Shown here piece after piece: positions 23,989-33,296 of a DNA stretch of 50,912 nt. The position numbers were made by a program, and so were the translations under genes. Every line of letters starts with the position of its first letter. The stretch's first letter is position 1. Origin of the DNA: an uncultured Clostridia bacterium (GTDB taxonomy: Bacteria; Bacillota; Clostridia; Christensenellales; Borkfalkiaceae); the NCBI GenBank assembly GCA_947631195.1, contig CANRKK010000013.1, positions 1 through 50,912 of the forward strand, in the 5' to 3' direction. The notes beneath the pieces were generated by a model. The model made no database searches and was not told where the DNA came from. It was given only the letters and a program-made list of their open reading frames with translations.

Positions 23989-25398
23989 CTAAATTAAGGG
24001 GGCGAACAGCTTGAGTATCAGCCGTGAAAACCGTTTGGCGGGCGATATTTTGCCCTCGGTGAGGGGGCGGGAGAGGGCTAAACACTCCAAAAAGTCGGCC
24101 TCGGCCTCGTCGCAGACCTCCCCCTTGAACATCACCCCGCACTCAAAATTTTGCCTCATTGAGCGGAAGTCCATGTTGTAGCTGCCCAAAAACACGGCGC
24201 CGTCGCAGATCAGGGCCTTTGCGTGCATGAACCCGGGCGTGTATTCATAAAACTTTATCCCGCTGTCCTCGAGGGTGTGCGCGCACGCCTTGGAAAGCTC
24301 AAAGGCATACCGCTTGTCGGGAATGTGCGGCAGAATTACCTTCACGTCCACGCCTCGGCGGGCGGCAAATCCCAACGCCCCCGCCAACTTTTCGGTCACG
24401 CAAAAATAGGGAGTCATCACGTATATTCTTTTGTCCGCGGAGGAGATAAACCGTACGTAGGCGTCCTCGCAATATCCTTCGAGGGAGGGGTTGCCGCAAT
24501 AGGGCAGGCAGAGTTTTTCCCCGCCGCCTGCAAGGTCCATGGAGTAAGAGCCCTGCCACATCGCCAAAAACATTCCCTCGAACACCTTTGCCGCCGTGCC
24601 GAAAACGGCCACGCCGCTGTCCTTCCAGCTGCCGTAGGGGCTGGCGATGTTTGCGTATTCGTCGGCAAGGTTGACGCCCCCCGTAAAGGCCGCTTTGCCG
24701 TCTATCGCAACTATCTTTCTGTGGTCGCGGAAGTTGAGGCGGGACCGCGGAAAGGGGGTTATGCGCCTGAAAACTTTTACCTCCGCGCCCGCCTCTTTCA
24801 GCAGTTTTAAATCCTTTCTTTTGAGCTTAAAGGCCGAGCCCACGCCGTCTATCAGCATCTTTACGCACGCTCCGTTGGCCCTCGCTTTTTTTACCGCTTC
24901 TATAAATCTGTCGAAGATATGCCCGCCACTGACGATGAAAAACTCAACATATATCGAGGTTTTCGCCCTTTCCATCTCGAAAAACAGCCTTTCGAAAAAG
25001 GTTGCGCCGTCCTTAAAATACAGCGCAAAGTCATAGCCCGCTTCGCAGGTGCCGCAGGCCGAATTGGCGCAGGAGCTCTCGGGGCTTAAGCTGCCCGCGT
25101 TTATCTTAAGCGTCCCGTATTTTTTTCTGCCCGACGTTGCGATAAGATAGATCACCGCCCCCGCCACGGGAATGGCGGCAATCGGCAAAAACCACGCGCA
25201 CTTGGCCTCGGAGCCGCCGCTTTTCGTCAGAAGTATCGCCGCCGTTATGCCCGAAAGCAGAAAGGTGCCCGCATATGCGGCCGCGAGCGGGATTATCGCG
25301 GGGACGTACAGGCACAAAAAAATAATTGCGGCAACCTGCGCCGCAATCAAAACGATATATAAAAAATTCAAAGTAAATACAGTTTTTAAAAAGCGCAT
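23989..25398 (-). CDS. cls: Cardiolipin synthase-like phospholipase D protein
   Basis: 469 residues. Two or three N-terminal membrane segments (about residues 5-85) precede two phospholipase D domains. The HKD motifs are HRKIVAIDGKAAFTGGVN (about residue 224 onward) and HAKALICDGAVFLGSYN (about residue 399 onward), so both catalytic histidines are present. Such enzymes condense phosphatidylglycerol into cardiolipin at the membrane. It starts 15 bases after the stop of the dehydrogenase gene, so the two are probably co-transcribed. The ribosome site is not evident. Confidence 0.88.
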   Translation of the reverse strand: MRFLKTVFTLNFLYIVLIAAQVAAIIFLCLYVPAIIPLAAAYAGTFLLSGITAAILLTKSGGSEAKCAWFLPIAAIPVAGAVIYLIATSGRKKYGTLKINAGSLSPESSCANSACGTCEAGYDFALYFKDGATFFERLFFEMERAKTSIYVEFFIVSGGHIFDRFIEAVKKARANGACVKMLIDGVGSAFKLKRKDLKLLKEAGAEVKVFRRITPFPRSRLNFRDHRKIVAIDGKAAFTGGVNLADEYANIASPYGSWKDSGVAVFGTAAKVFEGMFLAMWQGSYSMDLAGGGEKLCLPYCGNPSLEGYCEDAYVRFISSADKRIYVMTPYFCVTEKLAGALGFAARRGVDVKVILPHIPDKRYAFELSKACAHTLEDSGIKFYEYTPGFMHAKALICDGAVFLGSYNMDFRSMRQNFECGVMFKGEVCDEAEADFLECLALSRPLTEGKISPAKRFSRLILKLFAPLI

Positions 25399-25413
25399 TA
25401 TGTAGGCGCGGGG

Positions 25414-26433
25414 TCAAAGGATCATTTTAAGCACCGTCATCTTGGTCTTTTGGGCCGAGACGTTGGCGCAACGCTCCTTAAACAGTGCGGCGGGGTCGTA
25501 GTCGGTCAAAATTTCCTTTTCGAACACGTCTATGTTAACCGCGCCGTGAATAAGCATGTTAATGACCGCGTCGGTGTAGTCGTACGCGTCCGAAACGCCG
25601 AACACCGTAAGGTTTTTGGCCAAAATATCCCTTGCGTCCATGGGCGCGGTCACGGCGGCTATGCTTGAAATAACTACCGTCTTGCCGTGGCCCACAAGCC
25701 GCGTGGAGAGCGAGAGGGGCAACCGCGAATTTCCGCTGTATATGGCGGCGTCGCAAAGGTGCCCGCCCGTTGCGTTCAAAATGTTGGATGAAAGGTCGTC
25801 GTCGGCCGAAAAAGCGTAATACATGCCGCACTTTTTGATTTTTTCAAGGCGCGCGGGGTCGTTGTCTATAACGATGGGAATAACCTTGTGATACTGCAAA
25901 ACCTGCGCTATTATGTTGCCCGAAAAATCTGCGCCGACAACCGCCACTCTCTGCCCTGCGGAGAGGTTCAGTTTGTCATATATATTTTCGGCAATTCCCA
26001 CGGGTTCTATGCACAGGGCCTTTATATCGTCCACGGCGGCGGGCAGGGGGGCCACTTCGGTGTATTCGCACACCACAAAGTCCCTCAAAAAGCCGTTGAA
26101 ATCCTTACCCGCGGTCAGCACGGAGGTGCACTTGCGGGGTTTGCCCGAAAGGCATGCAAGGCATTTTCCGCAGGGACGGGTCGGCTCAAAATATACGCGC
26201 TGGTTTTTTTCGAGGCCGTAGCAGTTTTCGCCGACTTCGGTAACGATGCCCACGGCGGCGCGGCCTATGGTTTTGGGATAGGCGGGTTCTGCGGCGCCCG
26301 TAAAAATGTGCGTGTCAAAATCGGTTAAGAGCAGGTGGGACACCTTAACTTTAACCTGTGTTGCAGAATCGATATTTTGGCTCACCGGTTCGTTGATGAG
26401 CGTTTGCGGCCCTTTTAAAACCCAATTATCCAT
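25414..26433 (-). CDS. Zinc-binding medium-chain dehydrogenase
   Basis: 339 residues from ATG 26433. It belongs to the MDR (alcohol/sorbitol/threonine dehydrogenase) superfamily. The structural-zinc loop with four cysteines is seen in CGKCLACLSGKPRKC (about residues 85-100), and the Rossmann domain has VAVVGADFSGNIIAQVL (near 155-171). The usual catalytic cysteine near residue 40 is not obvious: the region reads LLLTDFDTHIF, so the catalytic zinc site may be altered. The substrate cannot be assigned. I chose 26433 because the in-frame starts at 26472 and 26445 overlap the predicted promoter elements. Confidence 0.75.
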   Translation of the reverse strand: MDNWVLKGPQTLINEPVSQNIDSATQVKVKVSHLLLTDFDTHIFTGAAEPAYPKTIGRAAVGIVTEVGENCYGLEKNQRVYFEPTRPCGKCLACLSGKPRKCTSVLTAGKDFNGFLRDFVVCEYTEVAPLPAAVDDIKALCIEPVGIAENIYDKLNLSAGQRVAVVGADFSGNIIAQVLQYHKVIPIVIDNDPARLEKIKKCGMYYAFSADDDLSSNILNATGGHLCDAAIYSGNSRLPLSLSTRLVGHGKTVVISSIAAVTAPMDARDILAKNLTVFGVSDAYDYTDAVINMLIHGAVNIDVFEKEILTDYDPAALFKERCANVSAQKTKMTVLKMIL

Positions 26434-26443
26434 TTGTATTGCC

Positions 26444-26472
26444 ATTATACGCTGTTTTGCGGTAATTTGCAA
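26444..26472 (-). promoter_or_regulatory. Promoter overlapping the dehydrogenase start
   Basis: Reverse strand: TTGCAA (26467-26472), 17-base spacer, TATAAT (26444-26449). The expected start near 26437 lies only 4-5 bases before ATG 26433, implying a leaderless or nearly leaderless mRNA. Confidence 0.6.
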
Positions 26473-26550
26473 CTAAATTTTATCAAAAAAGAAAAAGATA
26501 ACATTTTTGTATAATTTAAAGTAAAATTTTTATATGGCCGCCCAAATTAA

Positions 26551-26579
26551 TTGACTTAACGAAATAATTTATATATAAT
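26551..26579 (+). promoter_or_regulatory. Promoter of rpmE
   Basis: TTGACT (26551-26556), 17-base spacer, TATAAT (26574-26579). The leader is about 30 nt, ending in a GAGAGGTG ribosome site. Confidence 0.85.
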
Positions 26580-26615
26580 GGATGAGTATTTAAGAAAATG
26601 TGCGAGAGGTGAATT

Positions 26616-26819
26616 ATGAAGCCCGGAATACATCCCGATTATCACGAGGTCACGGTTGTATGCGCTTGCGGCGCAACGTTTACTACGGGAACAACCAAAA
26701 AGACCGACGTTCTCAAAGTGGATATATGCAACAAGTGCCATCCCTTCTTTACCGGTAAGCAGAAGTTGGTTGATACAGGCGGCCGTGTTGACAAATTCAA
26801 AAAGCGTTATAATATTTAA
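26616..26819 (+). CDS. rpmE: 50S ribosomal protein L31, zinc form
   Basis: 67 residues, standard. L31 bridges the subunits through the 5S/head region. The zinc ligands C16, C18, C38 and C41 are present, so this is the zinc-containing paralogue rather than the zinc-free form made under zinc limitation. The start [19 protein letters not shown] is diagnostic. It has its own promoter and a terminator, and precedes the DUF1385-PrmC gene, a typical Bacillota neighbourhood. Confidence 0.98.
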   Translation: MKPGIHPDYHEVTVVCACGATFTTGTTKKTDVLKVDICNKCHPFFTGKQKLVDTGGRVDKFKKRYNI

Positions 26820-26823
26820 AATA

Positions 26824-26858
26824 TACGGCTCCATAGAAGTATGGCGCCGTTATTTTTT
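26824..26858 (+). terminator. Terminator after rpmE
   Basis: Imperfect stem ACGGC...GCCGT (26826 to about 26852), followed by TATTTTTT. It probably limits read-through into the downstream gene without blocking it. Confidence 0.6.
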
Positions 26859-26917
26859 AAGCGGGCTGCGGCCCTGAAATTTTACTTTGCCGCAAAGGGC
26901 GGTTTACGGAAAAAGTT

Positions 26918-28753
26918 ATGAGCAAAAAACATAAAAAGTGCGGCACCTATATAGGCGGTCAGGCGGTGATGGAGGGCGTGATGATGCAGGGCAAAACCTG
27001 CATGGCCTGCGCCGTGCGCGACCCCGACGGAAACATACAGATCGAAGCCAAGCGGTTGAATCCCTCCCCCGCGTTGAGGCGGGCAAGCAAAATCCCCTTC
27101 GTGCGGGGCACGGTGAATATGGTGTCCTCGCTGGTGCGCGGGTCAAAAATTCTGATGCGCTCGGCCGAGGTGTACGGCGCGGACGAGGAGGAGGGCGGCA
27201 AAGTGTCGGGCTGGCTCGCCGAAAAGTTTAAGCTGAGCGTAATGGACGTGGTTACCGCATTTTCGCTCATTTTCGGCGTGGTTTTGGCGCTGGCGCTGTT
27301 CGTGGTGCTGCCCCGCGTGATAACTGACGTGTGGCTGATACCCGCGTTCCCCGTGCTGAGTACCGCGCACGGCGGCGTGTGGAAATACGTGATATGGGGC
27401 GGGGTTAAATTTTTGATATTCATAGCCTACCTCTCCCTTATTTTGCTGTTAAAGGACATCAGGCGGCTGTACAAGTATCACGGCGCCGAACACAAGACGA
27501 TTAATGCCTACGAGCACGGCATGGAGCTCACGCCCGAAAGCGTAAAAAAGGCCTCGAGAATACACGACAGGTGCGGCACGTCCTTTCTGTTTATAGTGCT
27601 GCTCATCAACGTTCTGATACTCTCGCTCGTGATGTGGGCGATAGGAGTCAACGAAACCAACATTCCCAACGGCGCGCTCAGGTTTTTGGCGCAGCTCGGC
27701 GTGGAGATAGTGCTTTTGCCCGTTTTGGCGGGGATATCCTACGAAATTTTAAAGTTTTTGGCCCGCTTCGACAACTGGTTCGTGACAATCTTCAAGTCCC
27801 CGGGCATGCTTTTGCAAAAGGCGCTCACCACGCGCGAGCCCGACGAGGAGATGATAGAGGTCGCCATCGCCGCCTTTAAAAAGGTTTTGGAGATGGACGC
27901 CGACCCCAACGTGCCCGAAACTTCCTTCACTACGGGGGGCGTGCTTTCAAAGTTGCTCGCCGCCACAAAGGCCCGCTTTGCCAAGGAGGGCATAGACGAA
28001 AGCGACGCCGAATGGATATACTCCATCGCGCTGGGCATAAAGCGGAGCGAGCTTGAAAAGGAGCGCATAGTCAAGCCGTCGGAGAGCAAAAAAATAGAGG
28101 AAATAGTGCAAAAAAGGCTGACGGGCAGGCCGCTGTGGTATATAATCGGCGACACCGAGTTTTACGGGCTGAAAATCAAGGTGGACGAGCGCGCGCTCAT
28201 TCCCCGCCCCGAAACGGAGCTGCTGGCCGACGCGGTTATAAAATCGGCGGAAAAGGGTGATAAAATACTCGACATGTGCACGGGTTCGGGCTGCATCGCC
28301 ATAGCCGTGGCAAAGACGTGCGCCGATAAGGACGTAAAGGTCACTGCCTCCGACGTCTCGGACGCGGCGATAATGCTTGCGTCGGAAAACGCCGCCGCCA
28401 ACAAGGTAAAAATAAACTTTATCGTCAGCGACATGTTCCGCAACGTGCACGGCAAATTCAACATTATAGTGTGCAATCCCCCCTATATAAGGACGGGCGA
28501 AATCCCCAACATACAGCGCGAAGTGCGGGAATTCGAGCCGCGCGTGGCGCTGGACGGCGGGGAGGACGGGCTGGACTTCTACAGGCTGCTTGCCGACGAG
28601 GCAAGGCCCCACCTCGTGCGCGGGGGAATGTTGATAGTGGAGTGCGGCGAGGGGCAGACCGAGGCCGTGCTGGCAATGTTCAAAAAGCGTGACTACGCCA
28701 TAGTTTTAAAGGACCTCGCGGGCGTGGACAGATTTGTAAAAATAGTATTTTGA
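26918..28753 (+). CDS. prmC: Fusion of DUF1385 membrane protein and PrmC methyltransferase
   Basis: 611 residues in one uninterrupted frame. Residues 1-325 form a DUF1385 protein: GGQAVMEGVMMQG at the start, several membrane segments, and RLYKYHGAEHKTINAYEHG (near 185-203). Residues about 330-611 form PrmC (HemK), which methylates the glutamine of the GGQ motif in release factors: an N-terminal helical domain, ALIPRPETE, DMCTGSGCIAIA, and the catalytic NPPY at 520-523. In most Clostridia these are two adjacent genes (DUF1385, prmC) between rpmE and prfA, so fusion of neighbours is the simplest origin. The methyltransferase would then be membrane-anchored. Confidence 0.93.
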   Translation: MSKKHKKCGTYIGGQAVMEGVMMQGKTCMACAVRDPDGNIQIEAKRLNPSPALRRASKIPFVRGTVNMVSSLVRGSKILMRSAEVYGADEEEGGKVSGWLAEKFKLSVMDVVTAFSLIFGVVLALALFVVLPRVITDVWLIPAFPVLSTAHGGVWKYVIWGGVKFLIFIAYLSLILLLKDIRRLYKYHGAEHKTINAYEHGMELTPESVKKASRIHDRCGTSFLFIVLLINVLILSLVMWAIGVNETNIPNGALRFLAQLGVEIVLLPVLAGISYEILKFLARFDNWFVTIFKSPGMLLQKALTTREPDEEMIEVAIAAFKKVLEMDADPNVPETSFTTGGVLSKLLAATKARFAKEGIDESDAEWIYSIALGIKRSELEKERIVKPSESKKIEEIVQKRLTGRPLWYIIGDTEFYGLKIKVDERALIPRPETELLADAVIKSAEKGDKILDMCTGSGCIAIAVAKTCADKDVKVTASDVSDAAIMLASENAAANKVKINFIVSDMFRNVHGKFNIIVCNPPYIRTGEIPNIQREVREFEPRVALDGGEDGLDFYRLLADEARPHLVRGGMLIVECGEGQTEAVLAMFKKRDYAIVLKDLAGVDRFVKIVF

Positions 28754-28780
28754 CGGATATATATCGGGTTTTTTGAGATT

Positions 28781-29860
28781 ATGGCAGACAAGATGATACA
28801 AAAATTGCAGGATATTGCGGCAAGGTACGCGGAGCTGTCCAAACAGATGGCCGACCCCGAAATAATAGCCGATACCCAACGCTGGACGGAGATCGCCAAG
28901 GCGCAGGCCGAGATATCCGAAACGGCGCAAAAGTATTTGGAGTACGCCGCGTGCGAAAAGCAGATGAACGACGCGGCGGCGGCCGAAAAATCGGAGGACG
29001 ACCCCGAGATGCGCGCCCTCTTCGACGAGGAAGTGCAGACCTGCAGGCAAAAGTTGGAGGCCCTTCGCGAGGAACTCAAAATTCTGCTTTTGCCCAAGGA
29101 CAAAAACGACGAGAGAAACTGTATAATGGAAATAAGGGGAGGCGCAGGCGGCGACGAGGCGGCCCTGTTCGCCTACGAATTGTACAGGATGTACCTCAAT
29201 TATTGCGAGCGTCACCGCCTCAAAGTGGAGGAAGTGGACAAAAACGAAACCGAGCTGGGCGGCATAAAGGAAGTGGTGCTCAACATAAGCGGCAAGGGGG
29301 CGTATAAGCAGCTCAAATTCGAAAGCGGCGTGCACCGCGTGCAGCGCGTGCCAGAAACGGAATCGCAGGGCAGGGTGCACACTTCAACCGTCACCGTGGC
29401 CGTGCTCCCCGAAGCCGAGGACGTGGAAGTGGAGATACGCGACGAGGACGTGCGCGTGGACGTGTACCGTTCTTCGGGCGCGGGCGGGCAAAAGGTAAAC
29501 AAAACCGAAACGGCAATACGGCTGACCCATTTCCCGACGGGCATAGTCGTCACCTGCCAGGACGAAAGAAGCCAGCTGAAAAACAAGGACAAGGCGTTCA
29601 AAGTGCTGCGTTCGCGGCTGTACGACTACTACAATTCCAAAAACCAGAGCGAGTACGACGCCCACCGCAAGAGTCTGGTGGGCCGCGGCGACAGGAGCGA
29701 GCGCATACGCACCTACAACTTCCCGCAGGGGCGCGTGACCGACCACCGCATCGGGCTGTCGCTGTATTCCCTCGACTCCTTTATGATGGGGGACATAGGC
29801 GAAATGATAGAGGCGCTGGCCGTGGCCGAGAGAGAGGCTCAGCTTGCGGGCGAAGAATAA
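28781..29860 (+). CDS. prfA: Peptide chain release factor 1
   Basis: 359 residues, standard length. RF1 reads UAA and UAG and triggers peptide release. The GGQ motif is at residues 235-237 (SSGAGGQKVNKTET), the target of the PrmC domain encoded just upstream. The codon-recognition tripeptide is PET at 191-193, an accepted variant of PxT, supporting RF1 rather than RF2. The gene follows the fusion gene by 27 bases and is probably co-transcribed with it. Confidence 0.97.
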   Translation: MADKMIQKLQDIAARYAELSKQMADPEIIADTQRWTEIAKAQAEISETAQKYLEYAACEKQMNDAAAAEKSEDDPEMRALFDEEVQTCRQKLEALREELKILLLPKDKNDERNCIMEIRGGAGGDEAALFAYELYRMYLNYCERHRLKVEEVDKNETELGGIKEVVLNISGKGAYKQLKFESGVHRVQRVPETESQGRVHTSTVTVAVLPEAEDVEVEIRDEDVRVDVYRSSGAGGQKVNKTETAIRLTHFPTGIVVTCQDERSQLKNKDKAFKVLRSRLYDYYNSKNQSEYDAHRKSLVGRGDRSERIRTYNFPQGRVTDHRIGLSLYSLDSFMMGDIGEMIEALAVAEREAQLAGEE

Positions 29861-29871
29861 GTTTTTTTGGT

Positions 29872-29890
29872 GCGGGCGCGTTGCGCCCGC
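29872..29890 (+). terminator. Hairpin after prfA
   Basis: Stem GCGGGCGC (29872-29879) and GCGCCCGC (29883-29890), loop GTT, followed by ATAAATTTT. A weak intrinsic terminator between prfA and cysK. Confidence 0.5.
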
Positions 29891-29912
29891 ATAAATTTTA
29901 GGGGGTGATTAA

Positions 29913-30827
29913 ATGGGTTGCGCGGAGGAGCTTGTGGGCAATACGCCCCTTGCGGAACTTAAAAATTATGCGCGGGCTTTGGGCTTAAAAGCAAACCTGT
30001 ATGCAAAATGCGAGGGATTCAATCCCGCGGGCTCGGCAAAGGACAGGGTTGCAAAGGCCATGATAGAGGACGCGGAGAGGCGCGGCCTTTTGAAGGCGGG
30101 CGGGGTGATAATAGAGCCCACGTCAGGCAACACGGGCATAGCGCTGGCGGCGATAGGCGCGGCTAAGGGCTACCGCGTTATTCTTACAATGCCCCAAACG
30201 ATGAGCGCGGAGAGGCAGCTACTTATAAAGGCGTACGGCGGCGAAGTCGTGCTCACCTGCGGCGAACGCGGAATGGCGGGCGCGATAGAGCGGGCGGAGG
30301 AGCTGAAAAAGGAGCTCGGCGGCGTTATTTTGGGGCAATTTACAAATCCCGCCAATCCCGCCGCGCACTACAATACAACCGGCCCCGAAATATACAGGGC
30401 GCTCGGCGGCAAAGTGGACGTTTTCGTGGCGGGCGTCGGCACGGGCGGCACGCTGACGGGCGTGGGTAAATTTTTGAAAAACTCGATACGTTCCGTCCAA
30501 ATTGTGGCGGTGGAGCCGCTGTCCTCCCCCGTTTTGTCGGGCGGCAGGGCGGGCGCGCACAAAATACAGGGCATAGGCGCGGGCTTCGTCCCGAAAAATT
30601 TTGACGCAACCGTCTGCGACGGCGTGATAACCGTCTCCGACGACGAGGCCGTTTTGGCGGCGCGCAATCTTGCAAAATACGAGGGTCTGCTCGCGGGGAT
30701 ATCTTCGGGCGCGGCCCTGCACGCGGCGGCGATACTCGCGCGGCGGCCCCAAAACTACGGCAAAAACATAGTGGCTCTCCTCCCCGACGGCGGCGAACGC
30801 TATCTTACTACGGGACTTTTCGGCTGA
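29913..30827 (+). CDS. cysK: Cysteine synthase (O-acetylserine sulfhydrylase)
   Basis: 304 residues, typical of CysK. This pyridoxal-phosphate enzyme makes cysteine from O-acetylserine and sulfide. The cofactor lysine lies in NPAGSAKDR (about residues 36-44), the substrate loop is EPTSGNTG (about 69-76), and the phosphate-binding loop is GTGGTLTG (near 175). The C-terminal SSGAA block is intact. AGGGGGTG precedes the ATG. CysK and CysM cannot be separated with certainty by eye. Confidence 0.92.
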   Translation: MGCAEELVGNTPLAELKNYARALGLKANLYAKCEGFNPAGSAKDRVAKAMIEDAERRGLLKAGGVIIEPTSGNTGIALAAIGAAKGYRVILTMPQTMSAERQLLIKAYGGEVVLTCGERGMAGAIERAEELKKELGGVILGQFTNPANPAAHYNTTGPEIYRALGGKVDVFVAGVGTGGTLTGVGKFLKNSIRSVQIVAVEPLSSPVLSGGRAGAHKIQGIGAGFVPKNFDATVCDGVITVSDDEAVLAARNLAKYEGLLAGISSGAALHAAAILARRPQNYGKNIVALLPDGGERYLTTGLFG

Positions 30828-30853
30828 AAATTTACATTATTTGGGAATCGATA

Positions 30854-30882
30854 TTGCAATCGGCGCGGGCGTATGCTAAAAT
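30854..30882 (+). promoter_or_regulatory. Promoter of the membrane pyrophosphatase gene
   Basis: TTGCAA (30854-30859), 17-base spacer, TAAAAT (30877-30882), about 32 bases before the ATG at 30914. Its position rules out the in-frame start at 30854. Confidence 0.65.
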
Positions 30883-30913
30883 AGACGCGCAGACATACAA
30901 AACGGAGGTAGTT

Positions 30914-33148
30914 ATGAACACTTGGGAAAACCTGTTGCTCATCATAGTGGGCATAGCCGTAATTCTTGCGGTTGCCTACGCGGCTTTCAACTATTTCACG
31001 GTGAAAAAGCTGGAAGAGGGCACGGACAGGATGCAGGAGATAGGCTCCGCTATCCGCACGGGCGCAAACGCCTTTATAAAGTACGAATACAAGATAGTCG
31101 CCATAATCGGCGCGATAGTTACGGTGTTCGTGCTGATAGTTATCAGCTGGCAGGCGGCCATAGCCTTTGTGATAGGCGCGGTTATGAGCGCGGCCGCGGG
31201 CTACGTGGGAATGAAGATTGCCACCTACTGCAACGTCCGCGTCACGAACAAGGCGCGCGAAAGCAAGGATTTGGGCAAAACGCTGAAAGTTGCCTTTAAG
31301 GGCGGCTCGGTAATGGGCCTTTGCGTGGCGGGTTTCGCCCTGCTCGGCGCGGTGCTGGTATTTCTTATTTTCGGCCTCGGCGCGGGGCAGATACAGGGCG
31401 TGGTAGACGTGGGCCTCGGCAAGGAGGCGGCCAAAAACTTTATAGGGCTTCCCACCAACTTCACAATGACCCTCTCGGGCTATGCGCTCGGCTGCTCGAT
31501 TATAGCTATGTTCAACCGCGTGGGCGGCGGAATCTACACCAAGGCCGCCGACATGGGCGCGGACCTCGTGGGTAAGACCGAGGAGCATATTCCCGAGGAC
31601 GACCCCCGCAATCCCGCGACGATAGCCGACAACGTGGGCGACAACGTGGGCGACGTGGCGGGCCTCGGCAGCGACCTTTTGGAGAGCTACGTGGGCGCAA
31701 TTCTCTCGGCGGTAATGCTTGCGGGAGAGCTGTTCATGCACAAGATCTTTACGGACGTAGCCTTTTTGAACAAGCTGCTCCTGTTCCCGCTCGTGTTTGC
31801 GGGCTGCGGGCTGCTGGCCTGCATAATAGGCATCTCCTACATAGTGCTGCGCACCAACCTGTCTAAAAACGTGCATATGGAACTGAATATAGCAACGTGG
31901 ATATCGGCGGGCGTAACCGTGATTGCGGGACTCGTGTTGAGTATATTTATGTTTAAAGACGTGGGCAGCGGCCTCGGCGACCTTCGGAATCCCGCGTACG
32001 TGAGCGTCGGTTTCAAAGTCGGGGCGTTCAGCCCGTGGCTTGCGGCGGTGTTCGGAATCGTTGCGGGCATAGTGATAGGCATAATTTCCGAGTACTACAC
32101 CAGCTACGACTATAAACCCACCAAGGGCATAGCCTCGGCCTCCAAGGAGGGCCCCGCGCTCACCGTAACGCAGGGACTTGCTACGGGCATGATAAGCTGT
32201 ATGCTCCCCGTAGTGGTGCTGGCCGTTGCCATTTTCGGCAGCTACGCATTGGCGGGAATGTACGGCGTTGCCTGCGCGGCGTTCGGCATGCTCTCGTTCG
32301 TCGCCGCAACCGTCTCGGTCGACACCTACGGCCCCATATCGGACAACGCGGGCGGCATTGCCGAGATGAGCTATCTCGACCCCGAGGTCAGGGAAATAAC
32401 CGACAAGCTCGACTCCGTCGGCAACACTACGGCGGCGATAGGCAAGGGCTTTGCAATAGGTTCGGCCTCCTTTGCGGCGCTGTCGCTTATGACCAGCTAT
32501 CTGTTCGCCTTCCAGGAGATTAATCTGGTGGAACAGCTGGTGCTGAACATCATCAACCCCATGACGCTCTGCGGCGCGCTGTGCGGCGCGGCTCTGCCCT
32601 TCATGTTCTCGGGCATGCTGATAAACGCCGTAGCCAAGGCGGCGAGGAAGATGGTGGAGGAAGTCCGCAGGCAGTTCAACGAAATAGAGGGTTTAAGGGA
32701 GGGCAAGGTGCTCCCCGATTACAAGACATGTATCGAGATTTCCTCCTCGGGCGCGCTTAAAGAGATGCGTATCCCCTGCATACTTTGCATACTGTTCCCC
32801 CTCGTTACGGGCTTCATCTTCGGCCCGATGTTCGTGGGCGGCGTGCTGATGGGCGCGACGATATCCGCCATAATGCTCGCCATATTCTGCGGCAACTCGG
32901 GCGGGGCGTGGGATAACGCCAAAAAGTACATAGAGTCGGGCGGCGTAGAGGGCGAAGAAAAGGGCACCCCCGCGCACGACGCGTCCGTCGTCGGCGACAC
33001 CGTGGGCGACCCCTTGAAGGACACCGTCGGCCCCTCCCTCGACATTCTGATAAAGATAATGTCCACCGTATCGCTTGCGACGGTGGTGGTGTTCAACAGC
33101 TTCAACCTGTTCGCTTGGTTTGAACAGCTCGGCTGGACTATAGCTTAA
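30914..33148 (+). CDS. hppA: Membrane-bound ion-pumping pyrophosphatase, K+-dependent type
   Basis: 744 residues with about 16 membrane segments. It hydrolyses pyrophosphate to pump H+ and/or Na+ across the membrane. The substrate-binding region is ADMGADLVGKTE followed by EDDPRNPATIADNVGDNVGD (about residues 210-245). GNTTAAIGKGFAIGSA near the middle has alanine where K+-independent enzymes have lysine, so this is of the K+-dependent group. H+ versus Na+ specificity was not resolved. ATG 30914 has a GGAGG site and a promoter at the correct distance. Confidence 0.95.
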   Translation: MNTWENLLLIIVGIAVILAVAYAAFNYFTVKKLEEGTDRMQEIGSAIRTGANAFIKYEYKIVAIIGAIVTVFVLIVISWQAAIAFVIGAVMSAAAGYVGMKIATYCNVRVTNKARESKDLGKTLKVAFKGGSVMGLCVAGFALLGAVLVFLIFGLGAGQIQGVVDVGLGKEAAKNFIGLPTNFTMTLSGYALGCSIIAMFNRVGGGIYTKAADMGADLVGKTEEHIPEDDPRNPATIADNVGDNVGDVAGLGSDLLESYVGAILSAVMLAGELFMHKIFTDVAFLNKLLLFPLVFAGCGLLACIIGISYIVLRTNLSKNVHMELNIATWISAGVTVIAGLVLSIFMFKDVGSGLGDLRNPAYVSVGFKVGAFSPWLAAVFGIVAGIVIGIISEYYTSYDYKPTKGIASASKEGPALTVTQGLATGMISCMLPVVVLAVAIFGSYALAGMYGVACAAFGMLSFVAATVSVDTYGPISDNAGGIAEMSYLDPEVREITDKLDSVGNTTAAIGKGFAIGSASFAALSLMTSYLFAFQEINLVEQLVLNIINPMTLCGALCGAALPFMFSGMLINAVAKAARKMVEEVRRQFNEIEGLREGKVLPDYKTCIEISSSGALKEMRIPCILCILFPLVTGFIFGPMFVGGVLMGATISAIMLAIFCGNSGGAWDNAKKYIESGGVEGEEKGTPAHDASVVGDTVGDPLKDTVGPSLDILIKIMSTVSLATVVVFNSFNLFAWFEQLGWTIA

Positions 33149-33159
33149 ACGCGTAAAAT

Positions 33160-33199
33160 ATGCGGCCGCGGCGCCCCACGGGGCGCCGCGGCAATTTTT
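33160..33199 (+). terminator. Terminator after hppA
   Basis: GC-rich stem CCGCGGCGCCC (33166-33176) and GGGCGCCGCGG (33181-33191), followed by CAATTTTTTT. Confidence 0.85.
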
Positions 33200-33223
33200 T
33201 TGCGGCGGATATTTTTAATGTTC

Positions 33224-33252
33224 TTGATTTTGCGCTTAATATATAGTACAAT
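33224..33252 (+). promoter_or_regulatory. Promoter of the ABC exporter gene
   Basis: TTGATT (33224-33229), 17-base spacer, TACAAT (33247-33252), with a leader of about 38 nt to the GTG start. Confidence 0.75.
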
Positions 33253-33296
33253 AAATACGGTGCCGCATTAACGGCGGCGGGAAAGGAGTTTGCAGG

